In this document: positions 1-7,948 of the stretch, piece by piece
Layout: each line of letters starts with the position of its first letter
How positions within the stretch are numbered: the stretch's first letter is position 1
Assembly (NCBI GenBank): GCA_948467605.1
Contig: CAOKET010000016.1
Coordinates: forward strand, 1-37,495
DNA from: an uncultured Mycoplasmatota bacterium
GTDB taxonomy: Bacteria; Bacillota_I; Bacilli_A; RF39; UBA660
Direction: 5' to 3'
DNA: 37,495 nt
Notes under the pieces: generated by a model
Told to the model about the DNA's origin: nothing
The model's input: the letters and a program-made list of their open reading frames with translations, nothing else
The model's database searches: none
Translations under genes and position numbers: made by a program

Positions 1-44
1 TTTAAATTATTTAAATCTAAAATCTTTATGTTTAACATTATACA

Positions 45-53
45 TGGTATAAT
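45..53 (+). promoter_or_regulatory. extended -10 promoter of cls-tag
   Basis: TGGTATAAT is a TGN plus TATAAT extended -10 element about 30 bases before the cls start. No convincing -35 is seen, as is usual for extended -10 promoters. Confidence 0.55.
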
Positions 54-85
54 TTATTTATAGAAATTAGTGGTGATTTATTTAT

Positions 86-1585
86 ATGATAAATGCGATA
101 AAAAAGGGAATAGTAGTTGGGTTAGGATTAATTTTACAATTATTAATAACTTTACTTATATATTTATTTTTAGGTGAACATGTATGGTTTATAAATATAT
201 TTTATTCATTTTTAAGATTGGCACTTTTATTTGGTTTAATTAAAAATAGTAAGCATTATTCTTATACATTACCATGGATTATTATATTATTGTTATTTCC
301 ACTAGTTGGTACACTTATATATATAATATTAGGTAGAAATAAAAATAATAGTAAAATATTAAAAAGTATAGTGTCAAGTGAAAAAGCAAGTAAAAAGTAT
401 TTAGTACAAGATAAAAGTATAAGAGAGGAGTTTAAAAGTAATAGTAGATTAAGATATATAAGTGATTTTATAGGTTATCCAGTGACTAAGAATAATGATG
501 TTTCATATTATCCCTTAGGTGATGTAGCATTTAAAGTTATGTTAGAGGAGTTAGAAAAAGCAGATAAGTTTATTTTCTTTGAATATTTTATTGTAAAGTT
601 AGGATTTATGTGGAATAAAATATTAGAAATATTAGAAAAAAAGGCAAAAATGGGCTTAGATGTAAGGATAATGTATGATGATTTTGGATGTATTTCAACT
701 TTTAAGGATTCATATTGTAAAGAATTAGAAAAAAGAGGAATTAAGTGTGTTGTTTTTAATAAGTTAAATCCTATGTCTGGTGTTATATTAAATAACCGTG
801 ATCACAGAAAAATATTAGTTATTGATGGTAAAGTTGCTTTTACAGGTGGTATTAATATCGCAGATGAGTATATAAATATTGGTAGTCCATACGGACACTG
901 GAAAGATAATGCGATTAAAGTGGAAGGGGATGCCGTTTGGAATTATACAGTTATGTTTTTAACTATGTGGAATGCCTTTAAAAATGAGGATAAGGATTAT
1001 AAAAAGTTTAAATATAATTTTAGCAATAAAAAAACTTGTAATGGCTATGTTTCTTCATATGGTGAAACTCCACTAGATGATGAAGTGGTTGGGGAAGAAA
1101 TTTACCTAAATATAATAAATCAAGCAAATGATTATATATATATATTTACACCATACCTAATCATAGATACAGATGTAATAAATGCTCTTAATCTGGCCGC
1201 TAAAAGAGGTGTTGATGTAAGAATTGTACTTCCTGGTATTCCAGATAAGAAATTAGTTTACATGCTATCAGAATCTTATATAGAACCACTTGTAAAATAT
1301 AATGTTAAAGTTTACAAATATAAACCTGGCTTTGTACATTCAAAAGTATTTGTATCTGATGATCATATCGCAACAGTAGGGACTATAAATTTAGATTATA
1401 GAAGTTTATATTTACATTTTGAGTGTGGATTATATTTAGAAGATGTCTCTTGTATAAAAGATATCAAAGAGGATTTACTAGATACAATTAATAAAAGTAG
1501 TGAAGTTACTAAAAAAGAGGCCTCACCTAATCTTTTAAAAAGTATTTTTCAAGCAATTTTAAGATTGTTTGCTCCACTAATGTAA
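86..1585 (+). CDS. cls: cardiolipin synthase (phospholipase D superfamily)
   Basis: This membrane enzyme joins two phosphatidylglycerols into cardiolipin and glycerol. The 499 residues match the usual Gram-positive Cls length. Two hydrophobic segments lie in the first ~85 residues (the Cls N-terminal membrane anchor). Two HKD catalytic motifs follow: HRKILVIDG near residue 240 and VHSKVFVSDD near residue 418, each trailed by the expected Gly/Asn-rich stretch (FTGGINIAD, GTINLDYRS). ATG 86 follows a GGTGA Shine-Dalgarno. The tag gene starts 9 bases downstream with its SD overlapping the cls stop, so the two are probably co-transcribed. Motif order and membrane anchor make the assignment firm; whether this is the main or a secondary Cls cannot be told here. 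Confidence 0.95.
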   Translation: MINAIKKGIVVGLGLILQLLITLLIYLFLGEHVWFINIFYSFLRLALLFGLIKNSKHYSYTLPWIIILLLFPLVGTLIYIILGRNKNNSKILKSIVSSEKASKKYLVQDKSIREEFKSNSRLRYISDFIGYPVTKNNDVSYYPLGDVAFKVMLEELEKADKFIFFEYFIVKLGFMWNKILEILEKKAKMGLDVRIMYDDFGCISTFKDSYCKELEKRGIKCVVFNKLNPMSGVILNNRDHRKILVIDGKVAFTGGINIADEYINIGSPYGHWKDNAIKVEGDAVWNYTVMFLTMWNAFKNEDKDYKKFKYNFSNKKTCNGYVSSYGETPLDDEVVGEEIYLNIINQANDYIYIFTPYLIIDTDVINALNLAAKRGVDVRIVLPGIPDKKLVYMLSESYIEPLVKYNVKVYKYKPGFVHSKVFVSDDHIATVGTINLDYRSLYLHFECGLYLEDVSCIKDIKEDLLDTINKSSEVTKKEASPNLLKSIFQAILRLFAPLM

Positions 1586-1594
1586 GGAGAGTTT

Positions 1595-2149
1595 ATGGAT
1601 AAAAAAAGATGTAAATGGTGTAATTTAAAAAATAAGTTATATATAGATTATCATGATAATGAATGGTGTAAATTAAACTTAGATGATAGTTATTTATTTG
1701 AAATGTTAATATTAGAATCTTTTCAAGCGGGATTATCTTGGGAATGTGTATTAAATAAAAGAGAGTATTTTAAAGAGGCATATGATAATTTTGATATAGA
1801 TGAAATTTGTAAGTATGATGATAATAAAATAAAGAGTTTACTATTAAATGAGAAAATTATAAGAAATAAGTTAAAAATTAATGCTAGTGTTAATAATGCC
1901 AAAATATTTAAACAAATACAATATGAATATGGTTCATTTCATGATTATTTAAAACATTTTACTCACGATAAAATAATATATGAAATTGATAAAACTACAA
2001 ATGAATTATCAGATAATATATCTAAAGATTTAATAAAAAGGGGAATGAAGTTTGTTGGGTCAACAATTATTTATTCATATCTTCAAGCAATAGGCATTAT
2101 TTATTCACATGATGAGGGATGTTATTTGTATAAACATGAACTAAACTAA
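1595..2149 (+). CDS. tag: DNA-3-methyladenine glycosylase I
   Basis: Excises N3-methyladenine from alkylated DNA, starting base excision repair. The 184 residues are family length. The N-terminus carries the Tag zinc ligands Cys6 and His20 (in YHDNEW), and the C-terminus supplies H172-x3-C176 (HDEGC), the spacing of the His-x3-Cys pair in E. coli Tag. The conserved core ESFQAGLSW containing the catalytic-region Glu is intact. The start is set by AAGGAG overlapping the cls stop. The pairing with cls looks like transcriptional convenience rather than shared biochemistry. A second alkylation-repair gene, ogt, lies about 6 kb downstream in its own unit. Confidence 0.95.
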   Translation: MDKKRCKWCNLKNKLYIDYHDNEWCKLNLDDSYLFEMLILESFQAGLSWECVLNKREYFKEAYDNFDIDEICKYDDNKIKSLLLNEKIIRNKLKINASVNNAKIFKQIQYEYGSFHDYLKHFTHDKIIYEIDKTTNELSDNISKDLIKRGMKFVGSTIIYSYLQAIGIIYSHDEGCYLYKHELN

Positions 2150-2179
2150 CAGTAGAATTTATTTTATGTTTTTCTATAG

Positions 2180-2185
2180 TATAAT
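2180..2185 (+). promoter_or_regulatory. -10 element before the GNAT gene
   Basis: A TATAAT lies about 50 bases before the acetyltransferase RBS, in the only spacer between tag and this gene. The -35 is unclear. Confidence 0.35.
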
Positions 2186-2243
2186 TGAATGTTATATTGT
2201 GATAAAATTAATATAATTAGATTATTAAATATGAGGTGTATAT

Positions 2244-2693
2244 ATGAAAATAGTTAGGGCATCAAATGATGATATTAATATTATATTAGATATGAAGATG
2301 GAGATGTTTAAAGAAGTAGGTTCAATTTCCTTATTACAGGATAATGCTTATGAAAAAATAAAACAGGCATATTTGACATTATATAAAGAAGATAAATGTT
2401 GTCATTTTATTATATATGAAGAAAACAGAGTCGTTGCAATTGCAGGTGCAGTAATTAAAGAAGACATTCCATTTTGTTTCTTTAAAACTCCATATTATGG
2501 TTATGTTATGGATGTTTACTGTATACCTGAAAGAAGAAGAAATGGCTTTGCCACTTTAGCTACAAGAGAAGTGTTAAAATGGTTAGAAAAAAGGGGAGTT
2601 CATAGTATAAAACTAAAACCTTCAAATGAAGGCCGTATGATGTATGAAAAATTGGGATTTTCTAATTCAGGTGAGATGGAAAAATTTATTTAA
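2244..2693 (+). CDS. GNAT-family N-acetyltransferase
   Basis: Predicted to transfer an acetyl group from acetyl-CoA to an amine; the substrate is unknown. The 149 residues form a single GNAT domain. Strand beta4 ends in YGYVMDVYCIPE, followed by the acetyl-CoA pyrophosphate loop RRRNGFA (the R/Q-x-x-G-x-G/A position) and the closing region NEGRMMYEKLGF typical of the fold. A GAGGTG ribosome binding site sits 5 bases before ATG 2244. It stands alone: it has its own upstream -10 and is followed by ~270 bases without a gene. Related in fold but not closely in sequence to the GNAT gene at 15902. Confidence 0.88.
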   Translation: MKIVRASNDDINIILDMKMEMFKEVGSISLLQDNAYEKIKQAYLTLYKEDKCCHFIIYEENRVVAIAGAVIKEDIPFCFFKTPYYGYVMDVYCIPERRRNGFATLATREVLKWLEKRGVHSIKLKPSNEGRMMYEKLGFSNSGEMEKFI

Positions 2694-2811
2694 AATAATA
2701 TATAAACAGGTATATTTGTAATAAAATCACAAAAAAACTTTATTATTGTATAAAAATGCTATAGAATAACACAGTAAATCGTAAAATACTGCGTAAAAAT
2801 CAATTAAAATA

Positions 2812-2825
2812 TATGATATATCATA
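2812..2825. promoter_or_regulatory. 14-bp perfect palindrome, possible operator
   Basis: TATGATATATCATA is a perfect dyad in the ~270-base non-coding stretch 2694-2964 upstream of the small HTH gene. The rest of that stretch is AT-rich and shows no gene or gene remnant. It could be an autoregulatory operator, but AT-rich DNA makes such dyads less rare. Confidence 0.3.
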
Positions 2826-2964
2826 ATAGATTGTGTAATGAGTTATATAACAAATAAAAAGTTTTTTCTTTTATGTGGTTTAGTTAGCTTTAAAAGTATA
2901 AAATATTAGTTGTATTATATATTATGTGAAAAGCTTTAAACTTTATAGAAAGGAGGAATTTATT

Positions 2965-3249
2965 TTGCTAAATGATAAGATTGGTATATTTGACTTCTTT
3001 GAAAATTATGGACATTATGTATGTAATATAGGTAAAATCATGGATGAATTAGGAATTTCAGTTTCCAAAATGTCAAAATTAACAGGACTTAATCACGATA
3101 TTGTTAAAAAATATTATAAAGATCAAATTATTAGGGTAGATAAAGATGTATTATCTAAAATGTCATTTGTAATTATGACATATGGAAAGGATTCAAAAAA
3201 TATTCTAGAATATATTCCACCAAAAAATAATAGTTTAAAAGGTAATTAA
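2965..3249 (+). CDS. small helix-turn-helix (Cro/CI-like) regulator
   Basis: Probable DNA-binding regulator of about 94 residues. The start is decided by the ribosome binding site: AGGAGG at 2951-2956 precedes TTG 2965 by 8 bases. An in-frame GTG at 2926 has no SD and would translate through the RBS. The core from IGKIMDELGISVSKMSKL to the end of the YYKDQ helix reads as a Cro/CI-type HTH: recognition helix around TGLNHDIVKKYY, then a helix ending DVLSKMSFVI that matches the XRE 'choose the period, then compute' architecture. The C-terminus is a short polar tail. It lies directly upstream of the RhuM-Fic gene but is separated from it by a terminator, so it may regulate rather than be co-transcribed with that gene. 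Confidence 0.75.
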   Translation: MLNDKIGIFDFFENYGHYVCNIGKIMDELGISVSKMSKLTGLNHDIVKKYYKDQIIRVDKDVLSKMSFVIMTYGKDSKNILEYIPPKNNSLKGN

Positions 3250-3261
3250 GAAATATATTGT

Positions 3262-3290
3262 AGCAAATCAAAAAAATGGTTTGCTTTTTT
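3262..3290 (+). terminator. rho-independent terminator of the HTH gene
   Basis: GCAAATC pairs with GGTTTGC (one G-U pair) across an A-rich loop, followed by six T residues, 13 bases after the stop codon. Confidence 0.8.
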
Positions 3291-3330
3291 ATATACTATG
3301 AAAGTTCTTTAAAAAAAATAAGAACAATGC

Positions 3331-3361
3331 GTTTGCAAACATATGTTTTATATTGTATAAT
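3331..3361 (+). promoter_or_regulatory. RhuM-Fic promoter with palindrome over the -35
   Basis: TTGCAA (3333-3338), a 17-base spacer and TATAAT (3356-3361) form a well-spaced sigma-A promoter. The -35 is embedded in the perfect 10-bp palindrome GTTTGCAAAC (3331-3340), a plausible repressor site. A second inverted repeat, GTTCTT/AAGAAC, lies at 3304-3325. The neighbouring HTH protein is the obvious candidate binder, which is inference. Confidence 0.6.
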
Positions 3362-3423
3362 TAACTCACTAAGAATAATAAGGATATGTAATAAAAATTT
3401 TATAATAATCAAGGAGGTTTTAT

Positions 3424-4362
3424 ATGAAAAATGAAATAATTATTTTTGAAAATCAAAGGGTAAGATTAGAAGTAAATATGAAGGATGAAACTGTATGGCT
3501 TACACAAGCGCAAATGGCTCAATTATTTGGAAAAGATAGAAAAACAATAACTAGGCATATTCAAAATATTTACAAAGATGAGGAATTAGAAGAAAATACA
3601 GTATGCTCACTTTTTGAGCATACTGCTAATGATGGAAAAAATTATAAAGTACAATGCTATAATCTAGATATGATTATTAGTGTTGGCTATCGTGTTAAAT
3701 CACAAAATGGTATTATATTCCGTAAATGGGCGAATAAAATCTTAAAAGATTACATGATAAAAGGTTATGCTGTTAATCAAAGAAGATTAGAGTATTTAGA
3801 AAAAACAATTAAATTGATAGATATTGCAAGCAGAATAGATGAAAACTTAGAAAATAATGATGCTAAAGAAATACTAAAAGTAATAGGAAATTATTCTAAG
3901 GCATTAGATTTATTAGACGATTATGATCACAATACACTTAATAAACCTAAAGGAAGTAATAGCAAAAATAAAATCAAATATGAGGACTGTTTAGATGTAA
4001 TTAATAAATTACGTTTTAATGAAGAAAGTGGTATTTTTGCAATTGAAAGAAATAAAGGATTAGAATCAATAATTAAAGATATTTATCAAACGTTTGATAA
4101 TGTTGATGTATATCGAAGTACTGAAGAAAAAGCATCTAATTTTCTATATATGATTGTTAAAAATCATGTATTTATAGATGGTAATAAAAGAATCGCTGCA
4201 ACACTATTCATCTATTTCTTAAATTTTTATAATATTTTATATAAAGAAGATATACAAGTTATTGATAATAATACTTTAACAGCATTAACATTGCTTATTG
4301 CTGAGTCTAATCCAAAAGAAAAAGAGGTTATAATTGATTTAGTTATGAATTTCTTAAGTTAA
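3424..4362 (+). CDS. RhuM-family protein with C-terminal Fic/Doc domain
   Basis: A 312-residue two-domain protein. Residues 1-~130 match the RhuM ('virulence protein') domain: WLTQAQMAQLFGKDRKTI resembles a DNA-binding wHTH start, and YNLDMIISVGYRV plus FRKWANKILKDY are family hallmarks. After a charged linker, residues ~190-312 form a Fic/Doc domain with active-site loop HVFIDGNKR (His248). This keeps the DGN acidic position of Fic AMP-transferases but has Lys where Fic has the second Gly, as in Doc-type kinases, so the transferred group (AMP or phosphate) is uncertain. No inhibitory-helix motif is obvious. The SD AAGGAGG at 3411-3417 supports ATG 3424. The gene may act as a toxin-like modifier controlled by the upstream HTH protein; function is inferred. 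Confidence 0.85.
   Translation: MKNEIIIFENQRVRLEVNMKDETVWLTQAQMAQLFGKDRKTITRHIQNIYKDEELEENTVCSLFEHTANDGKNYKVQCYNLDMIISVGYRVKSQNGIIFRKWANKILKDYMIKGYAVNQRRLEYLEKTIKLIDIASRIDENLENNDAKEILKVIGNYSKALDLLDDYDHNTLNKPKGSNSKNKIKYEDCLDVINKLRFNEESGIFAIERNKGLESIIKDIYQTFDNVDVYRSTEEKASNFLYMIVKNHVFIDGNKRIAATLFIYFLNFYNILYKEDIQVIDNNTLTALTLLIAESNPKEKEVIIDLVMNFLS
3599..3625. repeat. 11-bp inverted repeat inside the RhuM coding region
   Basis: CAGTATGCTCA and TGAGCATACTG are perfect complements separated by CTTTT, entirely inside the coding sequence (residues ~59-68). In RNA this would be a stable hairpin early in the message. Confidence 0.85.
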
Positions 4363-4431
4363 AAGATTATTTATAAGTATACTTAGTACTTTTTAAGAAT
4401 ATTTTTTTGCTAAAAATTTAAAAAAATACTA

Positions 4432-4460
4432 TTACATCAAAAAATATTTTATGCTATAAT
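4432..4460 (+). promoter_or_regulatory. promoter of the MATE-kinase fusion
   Basis: TTACAT (4432-4437), 17 bases, TATAAT (4455-4460), with TG at 4452-4453 making an extended -10. About 17 bases then lead to the AGGAGG RBS, so the leader is short. Confidence 0.7.
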
Positions 4461-4489
4461 GAATTGGCTTGAAAGTAGGAGGTAAAGTC

Positions 4490-6454
4490 GTGAAGGAATT
4501 AAATTTAGGTAAAGAAAAAATAAGTAAGTTGATTTTAGCATTCTCGCTTCCTTGTGTAATAAGTATGTTAATTAATTCAATTTATAATATTGTCGATCAA
4601 ATATTTATTGGTAAAGGAGTAGGAACGCTTGGAAATGCATCAACAAATGTAATATTTCCATTAATAATAATATTTAATGCCACTGCTGGCTTAATTGGTA
4701 ATGGGGCATCTGCTAATATGTCTTTAAAACTTGGAGAAGGTAAAAAGGAAGAGGCAAGTAAAAGTATTGCACAAGCCATTATATTAACATTAATCGCATC
4801 TATAATCTTATTTGCTATATCATATATATTCTTACCGCAACTTGTATATATGTTTGGATGTACTAAAAATGTTTACCAATATGCCATTGATTATGGAAGA
4901 ATAATTATTATTGGTGCTCCATTTATGATAACATATTCTGCCTTATCAAATATCATAAGAGCAGATGGTTCACCAAAATACTCTATGATAATGCTAGTAA
5001 TAGGAGCAATTATTAATATTATATTAGATCCAATATTTATATTTATCTTTGATATGGGTGTAAAGGGAGGTGCAATTGCAACTGTAATTGGACAAGTTGT
5101 TTCATTTGTTATCGCTTTACTTTATCTTAAAAGAATAAAGTCAGTTAAACTTACTAAAAATGATTTTAAACTTGATAAAAATATATTTAGAATATTATCT
5201 TTGGGATTATCTTCGTTTATTACCCAATGTACAATTTTAGTATTATTTGTGTTTATGAATAATATTATGACAAAGTATGGAGCAGAGACTAAATTTGGTG
5301 CTGATATACCACTATCTGTATATGGAGTAATATCTAAAATAAATAGTTTATTTATATCAACTGTACTTGGTGTTTCAATAGGAGCACAACCTATTATTGG
5401 ATTTAATTATGGATCAGGAAATGAATTGCGTGTAAAAGAAACCTTAAAAAAGGTTTTACAAGTAAACTTTATTGTTGGAATAATATTTAATATTTTATTT
5501 GTTTTATTTCCTAAACAAATTGCAGGTGTATTTATTTCTAAAAATGATCCAAGTTACGAATTATTTATAGAGTTTGCTAATTTAATGTGTCATACATTCT
5601 TATTAGTATGTTCTCTAAATGCCCTAGAAATGACCACAAGTATTACTATACAATCATTAGGTAATGTTAAAAAATCAACTGCTGTATCATTCATTAGACA
5701 AATTTTACTTTTAATACCTATTTCTTTATTCTTATGTATAGTACTTGATAAAGGAATTTATGGGGTCTTATATGCTGGTGCTATTTCAGATATATTATGT
5801 TTTATTATAACAATATTTATATTTAGATCAGAGTATGTAAAACTAGGTAAGTTTGTAAAAACTAAAGATCAAGACAAATTGGAATTTTTAAATAATAATA
5901 AAAATATTAACTTTGATAAAGTTATAACTATTTCACGTGAATATGGTAGTGGTGGAAGATATGTTGCAAAATTACTTGCAGATATGCTAAATATTCCATG
6001 TTATGATGCTGAAATAATTGACCATACTGCTTTGGAATCTGGTTTTACAAAAGAATTTGTAGAACAATCAGATCAAATTAAGAAAAACTTTTATATACTT
6101 GATGATAAGATGTTTATTGCAGAGACAAAGGTTATTAAAAATCTAGCAAAAACTCCATGTGTTATAGTAGGAAGATGTGCTGATTATATATTAAAGGCAA
6201 ATAAAAATGTTATTAATATATTCTTATATAGCGATGATGATTCAAAACAAAAACGTGCGATTAAGTATTATGGTCTAAATAAAAATAATGCTAAGAAGCA
6301 AATTAGTAAAATAAATAAAAATCGTGCAAAACATTATGAATATTATACAAATAGAAAATGGAAGGATTTAAGTAATTACGATATCATATTAAATGTGGAT
6401 AAGTGTGGAGTAGAAGGTACAGCAAAAAATATTTTTAATATTTTAACTAAATAG
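4490..6454 (+). CDS. MATE-family efflux transporter fused to a cytidylate-kinase-like domain
   Basis: About 654 residues in one uninterrupted frame. Residues 1-~455 are a MATE (multi-antimicrobial extrusion) transporter: twelve hydrophobic segments, opening with LILAFSLPCVISMLINSIYN, VDQIFIG in the first loop and YSMIMLVIGAIINIILDPIF mid-protein, as in DinF/NorM-type MATEs. After a short charged linker, residues ~473-654 are a cytidylate-kinase-like P-loop domain of the type found as free-standing proteins: ISREYGSGGRYVAKLLA (phosphate loop) near 480 and CVIVGRCADYIL near 557. The start is GTG 4490, 7 bases after AGGAGG 4477-4482; an in-frame TTG at 4469 lies upstream of the SD. MATE pumps use Na+ or H+ gradients, so a cytoplasmic nucleotide-binding tail is not expected to power transport; its role (sensing, regulation or an unrelated kinase) is open. 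Confidence 0.9.
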   Translation: MKELNLGKEKISKLILAFSLPCVISMLINSIYNIVDQIFIGKGVGTLGNASTNVIFPLIIIFNATAGLIGNGASANMSLKLGEGKKEEASKSIAQAIILTLIASIILFAISYIFLPQLVYMFGCTKNVYQYAIDYGRIIIIGAPFMITYSALSNIIRADGSPKYSMIMLVIGAIINIILDPIFIFIFDMGVKGGAIATVIGQVVSFVIALLYLKRIKSVKLTKNDFKLDKNIFRILSLGLSSFITQCTILVLFVFMNNIMTKYGAETKFGADIPLSVYGVISKINSLFISTVLGVSIGAQPIIGFNYGSGNELRVKETLKKVLQVNFIVGIIFNILFVLFPKQIAGVFISKNDPSYELFIEFANLMCHTFLLVCSLNALEMTTSITIQSLGNVKKSTAVSFIRQILLLIPISLFLCIVLDKGIYGVLYAGAISDILCFIITIFIFRSEYVKLGKFVKTKDQDKLEFLNNNKNINFDKVITISREYGSGGRYVAKLLADMLNIPCYDAEIIDHTALESGFTKEFVEQSDQIKKNFYILDDKMFIAETKVIKNLAKTPCVIVGRCADYILKANKNVINIFLYSDDDSKQKRAIKYYGLNKNNAKKQISKINKNRAKHYEYYTNRKWKDLSNYDIILNVDKCGVEGTAKNIFNILTK

Positions 6455-6465
6455 TATTATATATT

Positions 6466-6495
6466 AACAGTAAACTATTATTGATTACTGTTTTT
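6466..6495 (+). terminator. rho-independent terminator
   Basis: AACAGTAA pairs with TTACTGTT across an 11-base loop, followed by a T run that continues directly into the next promoter. Confidence 0.7.
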
Positions 6496-6496
6496 A

Positions 6497-6505
6497 TGTT
6501 ATAAT
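6497..6505 (+). promoter_or_regulatory. extended -10 of the GrpB-family gene
   Basis: TGTTATAAT sits directly on the T run of the preceding terminator. The AGGAGG of the next gene begins 11 bases later. Confidence 0.65.
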
Positions 6506-6531
6506 AAATCAAAATTAGGAGGTAATCTATT

Positions 6532-7083
6532 GTGTTAGAAAATATGTCTTTAAGTGAATTATGGGATTTATTTCCTATTACTTTTGTTGATGGTGATGAA
6601 GTATTTGAAATACAATATTTAGAAGAAAAGAAAAACTTAGAATCATTATTAAAAAAATATATAAAAAGAATAAGTCATATTGGTAGTACATCTATTAAAA
6701 ATATAATTACAAAACCAATTGTAGATATATTAATAGAAGTTACTGATGAAGAAAAAGAAATAGTTAAAAATATATTATTAAATAATAGTTATATACTTAT
6801 GAATGAGGATTCAAATAAAACTTCTTTTAATAAGGGTTATACAATAAATGGCTATGATAGTAAAGTGTTTCATATTCATATAAAAAAATATAAAGATTGT
6901 GATGAACTTTATTTTAGGGACTACCTTAACGATAATATTGAAGTTGCAAAAGAGTATGAAAAGTTAAAATTATATTTGTATAATAAATATAATCCAAATA
7001 GAGATTTATATACAGAAGGAAAAACTGACTTTGTTATAAAAATAGTAAAATTAGCAAGAGAAAAATATAAAGATAGATATTAA
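6532..7083 (+). CDS. GrpB / UPF0157 family protein
   Basis: A 183-residue member of the GrpB family, which has a nucleotidyltransferase-like fold and no firmly known substrate. The hallmark block is HIGSTSIKNIITKPIVDILI (residues ~50-70), where GSTS and the KP-x-x-D pair correspond to the conserved nucleotidyltransferase-like pocket. A second conserved segment is FHIHIKKY near 125, and the C-terminus has the family ending YTEGKTDFV followed by a basic helix. GTG 6532 lies 9 bases after AGGAGG; ATG 6544 in the same frame is too far from it. It is a single-gene unit with its own promoter. Some relatives are fused to dephospho-CoA kinase; no such domain is present here. Confidence 0.85.
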   Translation: MLENMSLSELWDLFPITFVDGDEVFEIQYLEEKKNLESLLKKYIKRISHIGSTSIKNIITKPIVDILIEVTDEEKEIVKNILLNNSYILMNEDSNKTSFNKGYTINGYDSKVFHIHIKKYKDCDELYFRDYLNDNIEVAKEYEKLKLYLYNKYNPNRDLYTEGKTDFVIKIVKLAREKYKDRY

Positions 7084-7162
7084 ATTTATATAACTCTAGT
7101 AATATTTCCTGTTAAAATTAACTTTTACATTATATTATTTTAGTGTGAGGTGAAAAAAATAT

Positions 7163-7873
7163 ATGAATCAAGTAAAAATAGGAGAGTTTATTGCAAAATG
7201 TAGAAAAGATAAGAAAATGACACAAGTAGAGTTAGGTGAAAAATTAGGAGTGACAGAAAAAGCTATTAGTAATTGGGAAAACGGAAGAAATATGCCAGAT
7301 TTGTCATTATTTAAACCGTTATGTGATGAACTTAATATTACAATTAATGATTTAATGAGTGGAGAGAAGATTGATAAAGAAAAGTATCAAGAAAAATTTG
7401 AAGAAAATATAGTTAATACTATTGATTATTCTACAAAGAGATTAAGTAAATATAGTCAAATTATTTCTTTAATTTTTATTATATTTGGTTTGTTTATCTC
7501 TTTATCTGCTATTATGATTTTTCCTAGTGAAAGTAGTTGGGGATCTATTTACTCTGTATTTGGTATAATAATATTTATGATAGGCATGGCAAGAATTACT
7601 CATGTGATTAAATGGTATAAACGATTAATTTTACTTTTAATAATATCCTTTGGAGCAATAGGAATTTTATTATTTACTGACTATATGAATGTTAAGCTAA
7701 ATGATGAAGCACCAATGTTTAGATTGAAAACAGCTACTACTGGTAATGTTATTTATTATGATACTTTATTTTATGATGTATATAGATGTAATTTTGATGA
7801 AGACAGTGAATATTGGGTTATTGAAAAAAATAATAACGTTACTATTAAAGAATTAATAAATTATTGTAAATGA
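7163..7873 (+). CDS. membrane-anchored XRE-family regulator
   Basis: A one-component regulator of 236 residues. Residues 1-~70 are a Cro/CI HTH domain (MTQVELGEKLGVTEKAISNW, then NMPDLSLFKPLCDELNITINDLMSGEKI, the standard XRE plus GE linker). Three hydrophobic segments follow at ~98-120, ~130-148 and ~155-172, and a soluble C-terminal tail (~173-236), predicted to be outside. No enzyme motif is visible in the tail. The HTH is close to those of the genes at 16866 and 22603, so these are paralogues with different outer parts. Such proteins may release or reposition DNA binding in response to envelope signals; that role is inferred. The gene is followed by a terminator, so ogt downstream is a separate unit. 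Confidence 0.85.
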   Translation: MNQVKIGEFIAKCRKDKKMTQVELGEKLGVTEKAISNWENGRNMPDLSLFKPLCDELNITINDLMSGEKIDKEKYQEKFEENIVNTIDYSTKRLSKYSQIISLIFIIFGLFISLSAIMIFPSESSWGSIYSVFGIIIFMIGMARITHVIKWYKRLILLLIISFGAIGILLFTDYMNVKLNDEAPMFRLKTATTGNVIYYDTLFYDVYRCNFDEDSEYWVIEKNNNVTIKELINYCK

Positions 7874-7875
7874 GA

Positions 7876-7902
7876 CAAATCAATTTAAAGATTTGCCTTT
7901 TT
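7876..7902 (+). terminator. rho-independent terminator
   Basis: CAAATC pairs with GATTTG around an AATTTAAA loop, followed by CC and a T run that runs into the ogt promoter. Confidence 0.65.
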
Positions 7903-7903
7903 A

Positions 7904-7912
7904 TGTTATAAT
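7904..7912 (+). promoter_or_regulatory. extended -10 of ogt
   Basis: TGTTATAAT fused to the terminator T run, about 20 bases before the AAAGGA ribosome binding site of ogt. Confidence 0.65.
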
Positions 7913-7948
7913 TTTATTGAAAATATATTACAAAGAAAGGACTATTTT

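Noticed and set aside
2926-2964. GTG 2926 as the start of the small HTH gene
   Set aside because: It lacks a Shine-Dalgarno and the frame runs through AGGAGG, which is correctly spaced for TTG 2965.
4363-4431. Terminator after the RhuM-Fic gene
   Set aside because: AAGTATACTT is self-complementary but too short, and the T run is offset, so I did not call it.
7871-7873. TGA read as tryptophan (Mycoplasma-type code)
   Set aside because: TGA ends full-length genes here and Trp is encoded by TGG throughout, so the standard code applies.
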